The notes: generated by a model from the sequence alone, not told the origin. A DNA stretch of 64,000 nucleotides from Parelaphostrongylus tenuis (GCA_019055375.1 JAHQIW010000171.1:173501-237500); one strand, 5' to 3'. Shown: positions 12,361 through 25,603, counted from the first letter of the stretch. Numbers and translations are program-made.

Positions 12361-15300
12361 ATGCATCCCACGGACCTCCCTCTTTGAGGGATCCCGCCCG
12401 GTTAGTCGCTAGGGCACGTGGCGCGTCCCCAGGTGGTGGATAGGGGAATAAAACACAAACCAAAAGCGACCGTGTGCTTCCCAGAGGCGCAGGTGGATTC
12501 AGGGGACGAGCTCCCTGCTTCTGCAGCGCCGACTTGACAAAAACTCTATTTCTACTAGTCAAGTCGGCCAAAAGCCTGCAATCAAGCGGCTGGGAAGTAC
12601 ATGGGAGGCGGTTAGGAGTCGCCTCCAACAAACAAGCTCTTCCCGCTCCTCCGAGAGAGACTGGCAAGCTACTCGTGAGTACCCAGCCCCCACGTTCAGA
12701 GCCTGGCAAGCTATACGTTGGGTATCGAAAAGCCAAAAACAGTAACAAATATGGGCCTCATTCCCCTGACCTCTATAGAGCCCCTGGTACGGCAGCGCCA
12801 GGTAGGACGAGTACGGAGGGGGCTGCTAAAATCTCAAGGCCGAACTAGGCTGCCAAGATCGAAACGGACTAAAATGACTATCTGTACCTGCAACGCAAGA
12901 ACCCTTGCTCACCAATCCGCTGTAGAAGATCTATTAATTCAAGCAAGAAGAATAAGGTACAACGTCATTGGACTGGCTGAGACGAGAAGGCGCCATCCTT
13001 TTCACGCTGTTTATGACACCGGAGAAGAACTAATCCTTGGTACATGCGATCGCAGAGGTGTCGCAGGCGTTGGCGTCCTCGTCAAATCGAATTTGATTGT
13101 GAACATTGATTCGTTCGAACAACTAACAACCCGCATCGGACGATTACTGTTGAAACGATGTGGTTCTATGCCGGCTTCGACCATCTGCGTTGCATGCGCA
13201 CCAACATCAAGCTATGACGAAGACGAAGTCGGAGCGTTCTATATGGACCTCGAAAAATTCTTCAGAGAAGATCATACATTCTTCAAGGTCATTGTCGGAG
13301 ATTTAAACGCGAAAATTGGACCTAGAAGAACGTCTGAAGAACGTCACATAGGGACCCACGGACTAGAATGGAATGAACAGGGTGAGAGGCTATCTGAGTT
13401 TATCATGACGACCCAAACCATCCATGGTAACTCGCAATTCCAAAAGCCTCTTTCTCAGCGATGGACGTGGGAGTCACCCAACGGAGAGTACCATAACGAA
13501 ATAGATCACATCATAGTAAATCGAAGGTTTTGCCTAACAGACGTCGCTGTTGTTCTTAAGTTCGACACGGGATCAGACCATCGCCTCCTTCGCGCAACGT
13601 TCCGATTTTCGACGAGAGGAGAGAAAGCCGCTAAATTCAAACAACGAAGTCTTAAAATTACCATAAACTGGGATGTATTCAAATCATTAGTTGGTTCTTG
13701 AGAAGATACCGTTGTCAACAACATGGACGAAGAATACGAGCGACTCGTTGAATATCTACACGTTAGTGCTATAAAAGCCGAGATTCCTAAGGTCACGAAG
13801 AGACGCTTGTCTCCGCAGACACTCGAGCTGATACGTCAACGTGGAATCGCACGAGCCGCAGGCAACCGAAACCTTACGTCCGAACATGCGAAACGATGCA
13901 GAGAAGCGATAAAAGAAGACCTTAAAGAGAGAAGAGCAGCAGTTATGGCAGAAGCTGCAGAAGCTGGGAAGAGCATTCGCAAAGCCCAGCGAGGCTTCGC
14001 CAACTATAAGACCAAGATGATTGCACTCCGTTACCCTGACGGGACACTTACAGCTTCCAGAAGGGCTATGGAGAAAATCATCCACCAATACTACTCGGAT
14101 CTCTTCGCTAGCCATGTTCTCTTACCGTCATATAAATTGAAAGAGGACGAATATGTCGTTCCACCGGTCCTTCCTTCCGAAATCCGACATGCTATATCGT
14201 CGGTGAAAAACAGAACAACACCCGGTCCAGACAGGATTAGACCAGAACACCTGAAGAACCTGCCGCCAGTTCTCATCAACACCCTGGCTCGGCTCTTCAC
14301 TCGCTACCTGTCAGAATGCAAGGTCCCTATTCAATGGAAAACCAGCAAGACCGTATTGTTGTTCAAAAAGGGAGACCTTCACGACATAGGCAATTATCGC
14401 CCAATCTGCTTGCTGTCCGTTGTCTATAAACTCTTTACTCGAGTCATCCTGAACAGGATTGACAGAAACACTGGACGAAGGACAGCCATGCGAACAAGCA
14501 GGGTTCAGAAAAGGATTTAGTATCATGGACCACATCCACACGATCACAAGACTCATTGAAGTTTCGCGAGAGTACAAACAACCACTCTGTCTCACTTTTA
14601 TCGATCTGAAAAAAGCCTTTGATTCAGTGGAAACAGAAGCGGTTATAGAGGCTCTGGATAACCAGGGCGTCCCTACTCGGTACATAATGATTCTTCGTGA
14701 GCTTTATGAAGATTTCACGACCAAAATATCTCCATTCTATAACAATATCACCATTGAGGTAAGAAGAGGGGTTCGACAAGGCGATACATTTTCGCCAAAA
14801 TTATTCACTGCCACCCTACAAAACGTCATGCGAACATTAGAATGGGACGAAATGGGAGTGAAAATTGACGGTCGACAATTAAACCATCTTCGCCTTGCTA
14901 AAAAAAAACGTTCTCATAGCACCAAACATCAGCCAAGCGGAACGAATGTTGACTGATTTCGATAACGCCTGTGCAAAGATTGGTCTTCAACTGAATTTAA
15001 CGAGAACAATGTTCATGAGGAACGGATGGGTTTCTAATGCCCCATTCACGCTCAACGGAACGACAATCTCCGAATGCTCCAGTTACGTCTATCTAGGTCG
15101 TGAAATTAATATGATGAGCGATCTAGCTCCAGAGTTGAGCAAGAGGAAACGAGCGGCTTGGGGAACGTTTAAGAGCATCGAAGATTTAGTGAAGAGGACA
15201 AAGAACATCCGACTCTGTGCCCACCTTTTCGACTCGACAATTATCCGTGCTCTGACGTATGCAGCAGAAACCTGGTCGCTACGTAAGCAGGATGAAAGAT

Positions 15301-15720
15301 GACTTGCCGTTATCGAAGGCGCAGTCGAAAGGTCGATGATAGGAGTATCCCGTATCTCGCAAATGAGAGAAAGGATCCGAAGTTCCGATCTACGTCAACT
15401 ATCGAAAATTGGAGACTCCGTTCTACACGCCAGGATATCGAAAATAAGGTGGGCCGCACACGTGATGCGCTTCAACGACAACCGATGGACGAGAGCCGTT
15501 CGACTGGATTCCTCGGGACGTCAAGCGCTCTAAAGGAAGACCGCTGACCCGTTGGTCCGATTTCTTCACGAAAGCGATAGAGAAAGATATGATGCTCAGC
15601 GAATCCCTAGAGCGAGGAGGACCCACTGGGCTACTCTTGCACGCGATAGGAAAAAATGGAAGAGTTGCTGGTACACGCTCCAGTCACTCGACGATCAACG
15701 GGACGACAGGTGATGCAGGT
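12361..15720 (+). mobile_element. RTE-type non-LTR retrotransposon, broken
   Basis: The 5' region (12361-12717) is GC-richer than its surroundings. It is followed by endonuclease then reverse transcriptase coding sequence in RTE order. The 3' end at about 15700-15720 carries a short tandem repeat (CAGGTGATGCAGGTGATG), as RTE clade elements commonly do. No LTRs and no second ORF are visible. A 3' fragment of a related copy lies inverted at 26725-27245 and a 5' fragment at 11466. Confidence 0.88.
12718..15660 (+). pseudogene. RTE endonuclease/reverse transcriptase, disrupted
   Basis: The endonuclease (12880-13620) shows TCNARTLA, GLAETRR, VGDLNAKIG, EIDHIIVNRR and the terminal SDHRLL motif. 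An in-frame TGA at 13699-13701 separates it from the RT half, which stays in the same frame. RT motifs follow: TPGPDRIRPEHLKNL, LLFKKGDLHDIGNYRPI, EQAGFRKGFS and FIDLKKAFDSVE, then GVRQGDTFSPKLF. The frame shifts near 14465 and again in an A-run at 14899-14907. That run lies where the catalytic F/YADD box should be; only VLIAPN after it is readable. Another in-frame stop is at 15300-15302. The C-terminal part continues with SMIGVSRISQMRERIRSSDL and RWAAHVMRFNDNRW. As written it cannot make an active enzyme. Confidence 0.88.
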
Positions 15721-15724
15721 GATG

Positions 15725-15894
15725 TGGAGCCTTATCATAAGTTTTGCCACCAGGGCAATATACACTGAATTTGTTGACCAGAAGTAGTTGAAATTGCTTA
15801 AGAACACTATTCAGAGAATGCGCCAATACCTGTAGTAGTACACAGTGGTGACATCTATCAGGCAACAGATTAAATACCGCGCTCCTAGAACTCG
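15725..15894. repeat. 170-bp direct repeat, copy B (3' side of RTE)
   Basis: Same length and ends as copy A at 12141. The minus strand is open in both copies, but about 10 of the 11 differences change the encoded residue, so coding constraint is not supported. Confidence 0.85.
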
Positions 15895-15899
15895 TCATT

Positions 15900-18800
15900 C
15901 TTAGATGTAAAAGAAGTTCGCACATCTGTGTTTGAGTGAGCTCGTGCAAAATCCATCGATCCTTTCTTCCACTACTTGCTTGTTGCCTTCAATACTCTAC
16001 TGACTGTCGCATGATTAGAGCCAAAATCGGCGTCGGCTCCCGATAGTCAAGTCGCTTTCTCTTCAGTTGCTCTGATGACGGCCTGTTAACCAACTTTGCG
16101 CGAAAGTCCAAAGCCCAGCTGGTACGTTAAGCTGGTTTTTCTAGTGCGAAACACAGCAAAAAGCCGCAGCACTGTTCTCCTGGACACAAATCTTTCAAGC
16201 TTCGCACGGTTGATACTTTCGAGGGATTTCTATGTATCGCGTCATAATTCGTAATCGTAAAGCAGCAGATGCGATAAAAGCTTTGCTGAGAGACCATGAT
16301 GCGAAGAGTATGGGCAAATTTAGTAGCAAAAGAAAGCTCAGAAAATTTTGCAGAAAGCGGTACTGATTTGTTTCATGAAAGATGGAAGAAATGTGTTCAG
16401 GATGATGGAGCATAATTTGAATAGCATTCTAGAGCAATTTCAATTACTTTTGATTGGAAAATTTGGTACTTATTGCTTTAGTTTCAGAACTTATGAGGAA
16501 ACCTAATATGTGCTCATGAAAGTGATCAAGAGCTTCACGTTCGTAAGATCGTAACGTCAATGTTGTATAAAGAACTTGAAAAATTTCTGCTTTTTAGGTA
16601 ACTGTGGAATTCTTTTTTATGTTTCAAAGCTCTCATAACAGCACCAGCACCCTGAATAGAGCGGTTTGTAGGCATGCTTTTCTGACAGAAAAGCTTTCCG
16701 TGCTGATCATCTACAGAGTATTGCATGATCGCCTTTCTTAGCAGAAAATTAGCATGCTTGTCCATCAGAAAAGTGGTGCCTCTTGGCGGGGTTCAGTGGC
16801 TCGACACGGAAACAAGAGCTGATTGCCGCCGCTATGTTGTACATCTAAATTTGATTTATAATGTTACGTTTGCGTAGCTTTGACATGAAGTGAATGGAAT
16901 ACCTGTTCGATACAAAAGTCAAACAATGGAATCGTTGGTGTAAATTATCAAGTGCTCCACTCTTGTGTGCAATTCACAAGGACATTGAATCCAGTCAGTA
17001 ATGAATACACCGTATTCGTCGTTTTATGCAGTGTCGTTGTTCTGTGAACTTGATAGATTCGAAAGGCATTACTTGACTTTTGATGTCGAGTGTTCTTCCA
17101 GTGGTTTTTGTGAGATTTTAACACATTGCGGACCAAGTGCATGGAATTTCACGTACCGACCGCCGTGCCTTGCGCGGGCAATTAGCAATGGCGTACTCTT
17201 TAGAAAAAAGGAAACATATTGAGTTGACAACCAAGTTTTGTTGCACCGAAAATTTTATAACAGAAAATTTTGTAAAGATTAAGAATTGAACATTTACAAT
17301 CAAACTATTCACCATCAAAATCAATTTTAGCCAAATTTTCGCTAGTATTTCGATGCATCGACGACAGTTTTCTGGTATTTTTGGAGCAAATTACCCGGAC
17401 AGGTGCTTTATTAGATTATCGACTTTAGCGAAGGATTTATTTTAAGAAATATTGCAGCGACCCGAAGGGATGGTAATCGCTTAGAGCGGTATCTGGGCTG
17501 TACGGTTGATCTATTACTCGTTCCCACCTTAATTTCTCAATCCTTCGCAATGTCAAACGCGCAATACGTGAGCGAGCGATGTCTTGCTGCAAAATAACAC
17601 CTATTTGATAGTGCCATCCCAACCGATTTTGACGTGGTTGGTGTCGCCTTCACAGAACTTTTCAAATCAGCTATGGGTAGTTTGTAGATCGCTTGTGATT
17701 ATGTGCTTTACATAAGTTTTGTGTGGATTCGATGGCAGAATGAACCAAAGAACTGATGCAAGAGACGCTCACAAATCTTAGGCTCAGAAGTATTCATTTT
17801 GAAGTGAAAGAAAATTTCAGACAGTGAAAAAAAAATAGTTTACATATGTAGCTCTCTGAGATTATGAGCTTTCGAATGAGACGGTAATAAAGACCATCAT
17901 ACAAATTGACTGTGAATAAATAAAGTTAACGAAAAATTCATGACAAAACTTAGTTGCCAACCTGGTGATTGGTAAAGTCAATTTTTAAACGGGCATTATG
18001 GCTGTGGAATTAATTAATAGCACAAAAGAGACTATTCTAGGGATTTTCTTTGACCCCACAAAATGCCCATGCATCGACAAATTCTTGTGTATTATCAGGA
18101 AAATCATATATTTTCGAAAGTAAAACAATTTATAGCTATTTTTTACATGTTTTTTTTATTCATCTTTTTGCAACCATTTGATACCTTGAAGAATGCACAT
18201 ATCCATACTAAGCCTTGTCTTCTGGAACGCATTCGTAGTACGTTAGAAGAACGAAAAGAAGATTATTTTCAGAGTGGAATTAGTTCTCATTGTTAGTATG
18301 AGCTTCAACGCAAATTCGTAATCACTTCACAGTGAATTTACAATTCTAGGTCGTTTTATCGCAGCGAAACGTTGTGATATGTTATAGTTTTTTGAAAAGA
18401 CGTAGTTTGGGTGAAAAAATAACACCCATCCGTTTGAAAAAACCTTTCTTTATTTCGAACTTTGTTGAATACGGTCCCATTATGTGGAAGTGCCCGGACT
18501 ATTCTGCCTTTCCACTGACCCGAAGTTTTGGACTAGACTGTTAGTGATGATGCTATGGCTCGAGAATTGAAATTCCAGTACCATTTTTGCTTTTTGGATT
18601 TGCCATCTTAGTGCATCATGCCAACGTGAGGAAAGTCACGCGTAGCTTTTGGGGTGGTTAGCCCATCGTTTAAACTTCACAGCGGGCTTTGTTGGTGGTC
18701 ATATAATATAGTACAATAATGAGAACACTTTACAGTCACAAATATTGACATATTACCGAGTTTATTTTCATGGAGATTTTTTAGTAAGAAGAATGCTCGT

Positions 18801-20479
18801 ACGCGCCGAAAATCCATATTTTTCGAAAGTACGACGAGATCGTCGAAAAATGGTCAGATTTCTAACACTTATCAGCCTGAATATCAAGCACTGCAGAAGA
18901 CTCCTTTCATCACAATTACGACTGCTGTTCAAGGAGTTTTTTGGTACTTATCACGTTTGTTGTTGAGCACTGGTCAAGTCAATTTTCTTTGAAGCTTAAA
19001 ATAACCGTGAGAAGGTGTTACCTAACAAACAAGAGAGAGTTTCCAACCCTTGAGAGAATGTGCAAGCTAATTTTGTTTCGCGAGATCCAAAGGTTTTTCA
19101 AGCAGATACAGCATTTTTAACTTCCAAAAACTATGTAGCATTCAATACAATGCCTAGATCTTGGAGAACTGGATAAGAATCCCTTGAGAGCTCTTCCTAA
19201 TTGTGTGCTCTTTATTGTAGCACCTCAAATTATCCTCAGAATGCATATGGCTTATGAATCTTAGAAATCTAATACTCGACATGATACCCGCCCCTAAACC
19301 TACGTTTCAGACTGCGAGCGACTACTCCAGTGCTATTTTGAACGTGGAACGTCATACGGCACTCATTTAATGATACAAGCCATTTGATATTTCCATCTCT
19401 CCAAAGGAGGTGTTTTCTCACCAAGCGTTCTTCTGCCCCATCAGTATTTGTTTGCTCTAAAATCAACTTCTTAACATCGGTCATGAATCAGTTTGTAGAA
19501 GTCGACTCGCTTCTTGTATGCAAGCATTACGTCGTCTTAAGAACCATCAGGTCACTCGTCAATGAGCAGGGTTCTGGCTGACAGCACTTCTTTGGACGTG
19601 TTGACCCTTTTGTCTCTTCGTCTTCCCAATCATATCCTTTTCGTCGTTAAAGTAATTACATTAGAAGCAATATGCAACGATTCTTGTTTCTGTACTGTTA
19701 TCGGGTTCGTTGCCGACTTTCTATTTGTCAGTATTTTCCAGCAAGTTATCAATGAGGTTTTCTCACCCTTCAAGTGCAGACGTTGCCGTTCATTGTCTTC
19801 TTATGTTGATTTTTTTTAACTTTCTGCGACTTACAGTGATTTTCTACTCAGATTTTCAGCGACACAGCTTGTGAAACCATTTGGTACAGTTTGAACACTG
19901 CAATATGGACGATCTCAGTGGCGTACGTTTCGCCGCTTTAGCCTTTTTCAGGGCCTGAAAAAGTCGTTTGACGGGCAATCTGCTTAGTTAAACACATGAC
20001 AACCAAAGCTAATGAATATGAAAAGTTAATGTAAAAGGTAAATCGTATAGTTCAGCTCTTATCAGATACTCAACATTTGTCTGTAGTCCACTAGTTTTTA
20101 TTTAGATCAGCAGCATCGAGTGTTGCATAGGCGAGGTATGTGCTTGTCTCAGATCCACAAAGATCAATCTGTGATATGGCACGATATCACGCACTATGAC
20201 AAATCGCTCATCTTTTTGATTCACATTTGGATCTTTATGCTCCCGGTACTTTTGTATTAGGGCAGGGATTTGAAGCAACCTCTTTTATGGGCAAAGGTTT
20301 ACCAGTGACGGTTAGTAATCGTTCGAGCTTGAGTATCAAAAGTTCGAAAATGTAACTGTTTTTCAAAAGGCTTCGTTAGAGAGCTACATTTTAAAAATTT
20401 GATGTTTCAAACGCGTTGCGCGTTACTGCCTTATTTTCGCAGGACAGAGTTCTTTCATTAGAGTAATAAAGTCGCTGGA
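15900..20479. other. No gene supported; one mariner relic
   Basis: I see only short ORFs without motifs, apart from the mariner C-terminal fragment at 17437-17622. Composition is ordinary AT-rich intergenic or intronic sequence. Confidence 0.5.
17437..17622 (-). pseudogene. Mariner transposase C-terminal fragment
   Basis: The minus strand encodes ILQQDIARSRIARLTLRRIE, then LRWERV, then PYSPDTALSDYHPFGSLQYF. This is the mariner signature around the last catalytic Asp (HPPYSPDLAPSDYHLF), with the second-Asp region QDNARPH changed to QDIARSR. No N-terminal part or terminal repeats were found next to it. Confidence 0.85.
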
Positions 20480-21485
20480 TAGCATGAATCTCAGAGACTT
20501 TTAGAGTATACTTTCATCTGTGCGGGCTTTCTTATTGCTTTGTAGCAGAGAAAGTAAAATTATGTGCGCATGCGTTTCCGCGCGTATTTTCGTTATTACA
20601 TGATTTTTTTCCTCCACCACGAAGAGATGTACTGGTATGTGCAACAAATCAAACAACAGGAAGACAGGACCGCTGTGAAGGTCTCCTTTTCGAGCAATAA
20701 ACGGTCCTGATGGCTTTTTATTAGCTGGGAAAATTGCATTTTGATAGCGAGTGAAGAGTCGAGCCATTGTGTCGATGAGAAGAAGTCACTGGTTTTTCAG
20801 ATTTTCAGGTCTCATCTTGTCAGCGAAGTATTAATTTATCACGTTCAGCATTGTTATGATGTTACAAATATATCCAATGATGTTGAGTAATATGCAAAAC
20901 GTTGACGCCATCGACCTTGTGTATTACGCAGAGCACCTTTAACCAGCACGCCAGACGCGCTCATATCATTGGATATATTTGTGAAAATATAAATAGCGTT
21001 TTAAGGCACTCTGAATCAAAAGATTCTATACTTTGTAGCATTATCGCAGAAAATAATCAAATGGCGATGTCATATTTATACAGGCAATAGGAGAAGAGGC
21101 TTACGATATTTCCCCCACACATAAATGACCCGTGTGACACGGTTTGGATGTAGTTCATGTAGCAGCCAACCCATACAGAATCCTGCCTGTTCAACTGACT
21201 GTGTGTCATCCAGTTTTCTTGATATGCACAAAAGAATACTTTTTGTGAAAAGACTATAGTACACTGAGTAAACATACTGAAGAGCACCTGCGAAGATTCC
21301 TCCTGTTACCCTTCACAGGTGGATGATTGGGCACGAAATCCTCCAGTGGCCCGGATTTTTTTCTCCGGGTATGAAGCCATATATCTGGTGAGAAGTACAT
21401 GCACATTGAAACCATCGGCTCTGAAGGAGTCGGCAGTGATAATAGTAGGTCCTGGAGCTCTGTCTTTCTTCATGCTCTCAATTAA
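20480..21485 (-). pseudogene. RTE reverse transcriptase relics, rearranged
   Basis: Three minus-strand blocks resemble the RTE at 12.7-15.7 kb: around 21350-21485 (APGPTIITADSFRADGF, like TPGPDRIRPEHLKNL, then LLTRYM); 21076-21264 (KLDDTQSVEQAGF, like TLDEGQPCEQAGF); and 20501-20767 (ARLFTRYQNAIFPAN then KKPSGPF.. ARKGDLH, like LARLFTRYLSECKVP..KKGDLH). On the minus strand the QAGF block precedes the KKGDLH block, the reverse of RTE order, so the copy is rearranged or made of two fragments. Confidence 0.6.
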
Positions 21486-21540
21486 AATTCGATTTTCAGA
21501 GTCTAAATCCCGCGTGGTTTCTCGTCGGTGGGAATTTTAG

Positions 21541-23890
21541 GGTCTGCGTTGGTGGTTGCGGAGCAGAAAAATTGATTTAGAACTTTTTAGTCATCGATTT
21601 CCTATCATGGCGGCATTTAGTGATGATTCGATGGTCATTTATGGAGTCAGATAGCTGAACACTGTAGTTGCAAAGATACCAGCGGCATCTCCTGCGATTT
21701 TTTTTCTCGTGTTTCTCCTTTTTCTGAAAGTTTTCAAGATTTAAACCATAGAATGACAGCTAAGATCCAGCGATAAGCCATCCACAGATCCAAGCCGAGT
21801 AAGCAGATCGAATGAGTGTGAAAAATAATATTATTTCCGCTGCTGCTGTGCAATTTTGACTTTTCTCACCGCATCGGCGTGGTGATGCACACTCACTAAA
21901 ACCTTTCTTGGCCCTGTCATCTTTCAGACATTTCGAGTAGTTCGAACTCCACTAAGACCCAGTATGAATCCATACAAGCAAATATGCCAAATTTCCTGTT
22001 CTGGTATTTCAATTGCTTACCTCCAAATTTTATCAGAACCACATCTCCATGCTTCAAGTTTTATTACATAAAAAGAAATAAAATGAGTTTGAAGTGATAC
22101 GGAGTGCTACGTTACTGGAAGGAAAACTGATGATAGGGACTATGTGAAGGTCATGAAATTACAAAATGATAATGAACATCCAAATAAGCTGCTGATTCTG
22201 AATTCATTTTCATGATTCCAAAATTGTCATGATAAGTGAGTACGTAAATAAATGGCAAACAAGTGTCTGTTAGGCATACTATACTTATCAAACGATAACA
22301 AAAGTCTGTGAATACCGTCACATAAGTGGTGTGCCTCATTTTTTGGTCTATCGACCGTGGAAGCTCGAAAAACTTCAAGTAAACAAGTAATTTTAACGGA
22401 GTGGAGAACCCAGGAAAAAATTCACCGTGAGTTTCCATGCGATGTGTACATTGTCAGGCCAACGCGCATGCAAATAGTTCAAAAACGTATACATAAACCT
22501 GTGGATGTTGTGGAATGAGGCGACTAACGGTAGCTCTTCCATCTTATAGGCCAAAGCTTTGTTGGCAGATTCGTTCGATTTCCGTTTCGTTATTTTTCAA
22601 CGCGTTGCCAGTCATTAGAGTTTTCTGATTAGTGTTACATTTATGAGTGCTTCATTTTTGGAACACTTTATCGACTTCTTCGTAGCAGGAGTGTACTAGA
22701 TACAGCTTATATAAATTCATCAAGTTGCGTTGAAATAGATTATCTGCGTATCAGCAAACAGTTACGATGATCTTCGAGTGAAAACTTCGGTATTGAAGAT
22801 GTTTGAAGACTTCATGTTAGTGCAGCAATTGCGCTAAATGTCATAAGTGTCAAATAGGGCTCATTCCATTACCTGTCTAGCCTCTGTGCGTAAGGCAGAC
22901 ATTTGTAGCGTTAAAAAAGTTGAAATAACAGACGTTGTGACAACGATTCCACTGCCATCCGTTCAGTACATGCGGCATTCAGTATCCACTTTTCCACCTG
23001 ATCAGTACATTTTTAATGATAAGCACTTCGGTAGTCATTCGAGAGATTTAAGTGGATCGACTTCCATTAGCTATTTCAAATGGTCTCGATCGGCTACTGC
23101 TAGACATTTGATAGGTTTCGCAAAGAGACTCCATCTCCGTAGAGACCGACGGCACACTGCCCTTCAAAAATGATTCCTTCATCCATTTTTACATTCCGAT
23201 CTTCTTCTACAATAGTAAATGGAGAAGTTTAATTACGTGAAGTAAAAATGACAAGGCTTTTCCGCCTTGGCAGCACAAATTCAACTAAATCAGGATGACT
23301 GTGAAGTGTGAGAAAATTACTGCAGATTAAGAGATCGACAGATAAGCTTCCTATAATGTAAACCAAAAGGTTGAATAGTAAACGTCTATTATTGTATCAA
23401 TCTGCAGGCCAAAATGGACATTGAGAAATACAGCTTATTCAAACAGCTGACGTTTCGGCGGTTCCACTTTCTCTACAACGTGAAGAGATCACGTCGTGCA
23501 CAACTAAGTCAACCAAGCGCTTCCATTACTTCGTCTGAAAAAATCAAACTATGTTGCAGTCGCATCAAATTTAAAACAGCTTTCAACATACTCGCCGCAC
23601 TTCCACTAAGTTGTCCAAGTGGGAACCAATCGCGCCGGGATCACATGGAGTGCGAATGTATCTCTCCTATCAAGATCTCCTATCTCTCCTTACTTAGTGT
23701 ACTTTGTCGCGTGTGATAGCTAGGCATTCACTCCTGCAGTTGATGTTTGGGTTCATGGCGTGCATTGCTGAATATTAATGAGTGTAATGGATAGTCGATC
23801 TACTGAGTCATTACATTATGTGCCGACAGGACTTTCTTAAAGCGTAGAATTTGTTGGACATTTTCACTTACCTAGTACCCTTTTCTGCAG
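21541..23890. other. No gene supported, possible upstream exons of the 23.9 kb gene
   Basis: Two open + strand stretches, 22847-23173 and 23414-23716, could hold exons upstream of the 23891 exon. Neither has a convincing donor/acceptor pair or a recognised motif. Confidence 0.4.
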
Positions 23891-24311
23891 AAACGAAAAT
23901 ACGATCTCCAGATCTCTAAGTTTCATTGAAACATTAAGGTTCACTAACTATGCTCAGGTTCGCATTGATTATAACATTATTCTTACTCCAACCGATAGCG
24001 AAGAGGAATCGAATGCTAGAAGTACTTGGATTAGTCACGAATGCAAAAATTGTGATGACGGGTCGTGTAATAAAGGAATAAACACTCAGTCATCTGCGCG
24101 ATATATTAAGAGTACATGTGCATTGCTGAAAGGGCTTAATTTTTGCAGACACTATGACTCTACCAAATGTTGGTCGTCTGCAATTCGAATGGCGAATGAA
24201 GGCATGTATGAATACGACGCCAATACACGGGAAATTTTCCCTTCTATTACAATATATTCAAACAAAGGAACAGAAAGATCACGTGATTATGTTGTATTTA
24301 TAAATAATTAA
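23891..24311 (+). CDS. Terminal exon of an unidentified cysteine-containing protein
   Basis: An acceptor (cccttttctgcag) at 23890 opens about 139 codons to a TAA at 24309-24311. In this frame the sequence has a run of cysteines (HECKNCDDGSCNKG, STCALLKGLNFCRHYDSTKCW) and a polar tail ending YVVFINN. Spaced cysteines suggest a secreted or extracellular protein. A second sequence with NARST and a nearby KNCDD-SCN-like string occurs at 53.97 kb, inside SNX14. An alternative ATG at 23951 in another frame encodes a signal-peptide-like MLRFALIITLFLLQPIA but stops after about 44 codons. Function unknown. Confidence 0.5.
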
Positions 24312-25600
24312 GTGATGAGATATGTTGTTCTGGACGAATTTCAAAAGAAGACTGCAAAACTATGTGAAAAGTGAGTTGATATATTCTGAATGATCGAACC
24401 ATCTCATCAGTTCTTTTTGTCTTCAAGGGAATGAAGGTGTTCGTTGATCTCTAGATTGCGACATAAGTAGACATTCTCAAAGGTATTTCTTAGTTTACTG
24501 ACAAGTAATACACTGAGATCAAATATACTCGAATCTTAGGTTAGCAAGATGATGTCATTGGAGCTTCGTTCAGGTGGAATCTCATCGTCTTCACCTTCAG
24601 AAATTTTTGACATTAAACTATTTTTGACTGTTTGCGTAATTGTACACGATTACAAATTTTCACCGCAGTTTGCCGTTAACACTCCACCAGGCCTGCGCTT
24701 TGACAAAAGTCATTATGCTTGAGTCTCAAAAGACCCACCTCGGCATCAATATTCAATAATTTAAATCTAAAAACTTATCTCGCTACGCCGACACGAAGTT
24801 CGTAATAGTAATCGTGCTTGGAGAAGTAGTAGCACAACCCCTATGGCTGAGAGGTTGACAAGTTCGCCGTCTTCAGAGCCTGGACCTACGTTGCATCAGA
24901 CTATTCGGATGATTCGACGGATTATCAATGCCATGTATGCCGCCTAGGTCAAGTCAAAAGATCAGATGGAGGAAAATTTTGGTTTTCAACTCCTGTTCAG
25001 AACGCTTCAAGAGTCTCACGCGATGATGTTTTCTGACCCTATGATGCTCAGGTCAGATTATACAGATTTCTAAGAGTTACCCCTTGAAGAATTCCACAGA
25101 ATTCTATTTGGACTGGAGGTGATTCGTATGCTTATACGAATAACGCTACACAAACTCGTTCACGCTCTCGCGTTTGCTTTGGATAAAGATTAGTTCAAAA
25201 GATATTTTTCATTCTCGACCATTTGTGTGTTTGGTATGGTTCATCATCTTTTGTAGTTCAATTACGTTGTACAACAGCCCTGAGGAAAGAACAAACGACT
25301 TATTGAATCATACAGATCTCGAATAAATGCCTCAACAAAATTTCACCTTCGTTCTCAGCTTTCAATCTCTATCACTGTTACACTGTCAGTAATCTCTGTG
25401 CGTTGATATATTATCATGCTTTCTTATATTCTCTCTTTATTCTCAACTCTCTTCACAGTCACAATGTCTCGTTATGCTGCGACGTTTTTATCCTAATGTC
25501 GAAACATCGTCTACATCACTAATTTCTCCAAGCGATTGTATCCACTGTTCCCTTCTCTTACACGCTCCGTGAGGAGCGCGAACCTATAGCAATAAAATTT
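24312..25600. other. No gene supported; possible tRNA-like head near 24838
   Basis: I see ordinary AT-rich sequence. CCCCTATGGCTGAGAGGTTG at about 24838 resembles a tRNA D-arm/box A, but without a matching T-arm. Confidence 0.35.
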
Positions 25601-25603
25601 TTG

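Noticed and set aside
12038..12371. Minus-strand ORFs through the TA tracts
   Set aside because: Strings of Y-I come from (TA)n, and the remaining part is not conserved at the protein level between the two 170-bp copies.
12141..15894. 170-bp direct repeats as LTRs of a retrovirus-like element
   Set aside because: The internal coding region is EN then RT of a non-LTR element; there is no gag, protease or integrase, and the repeats do not begin TG and end CA.
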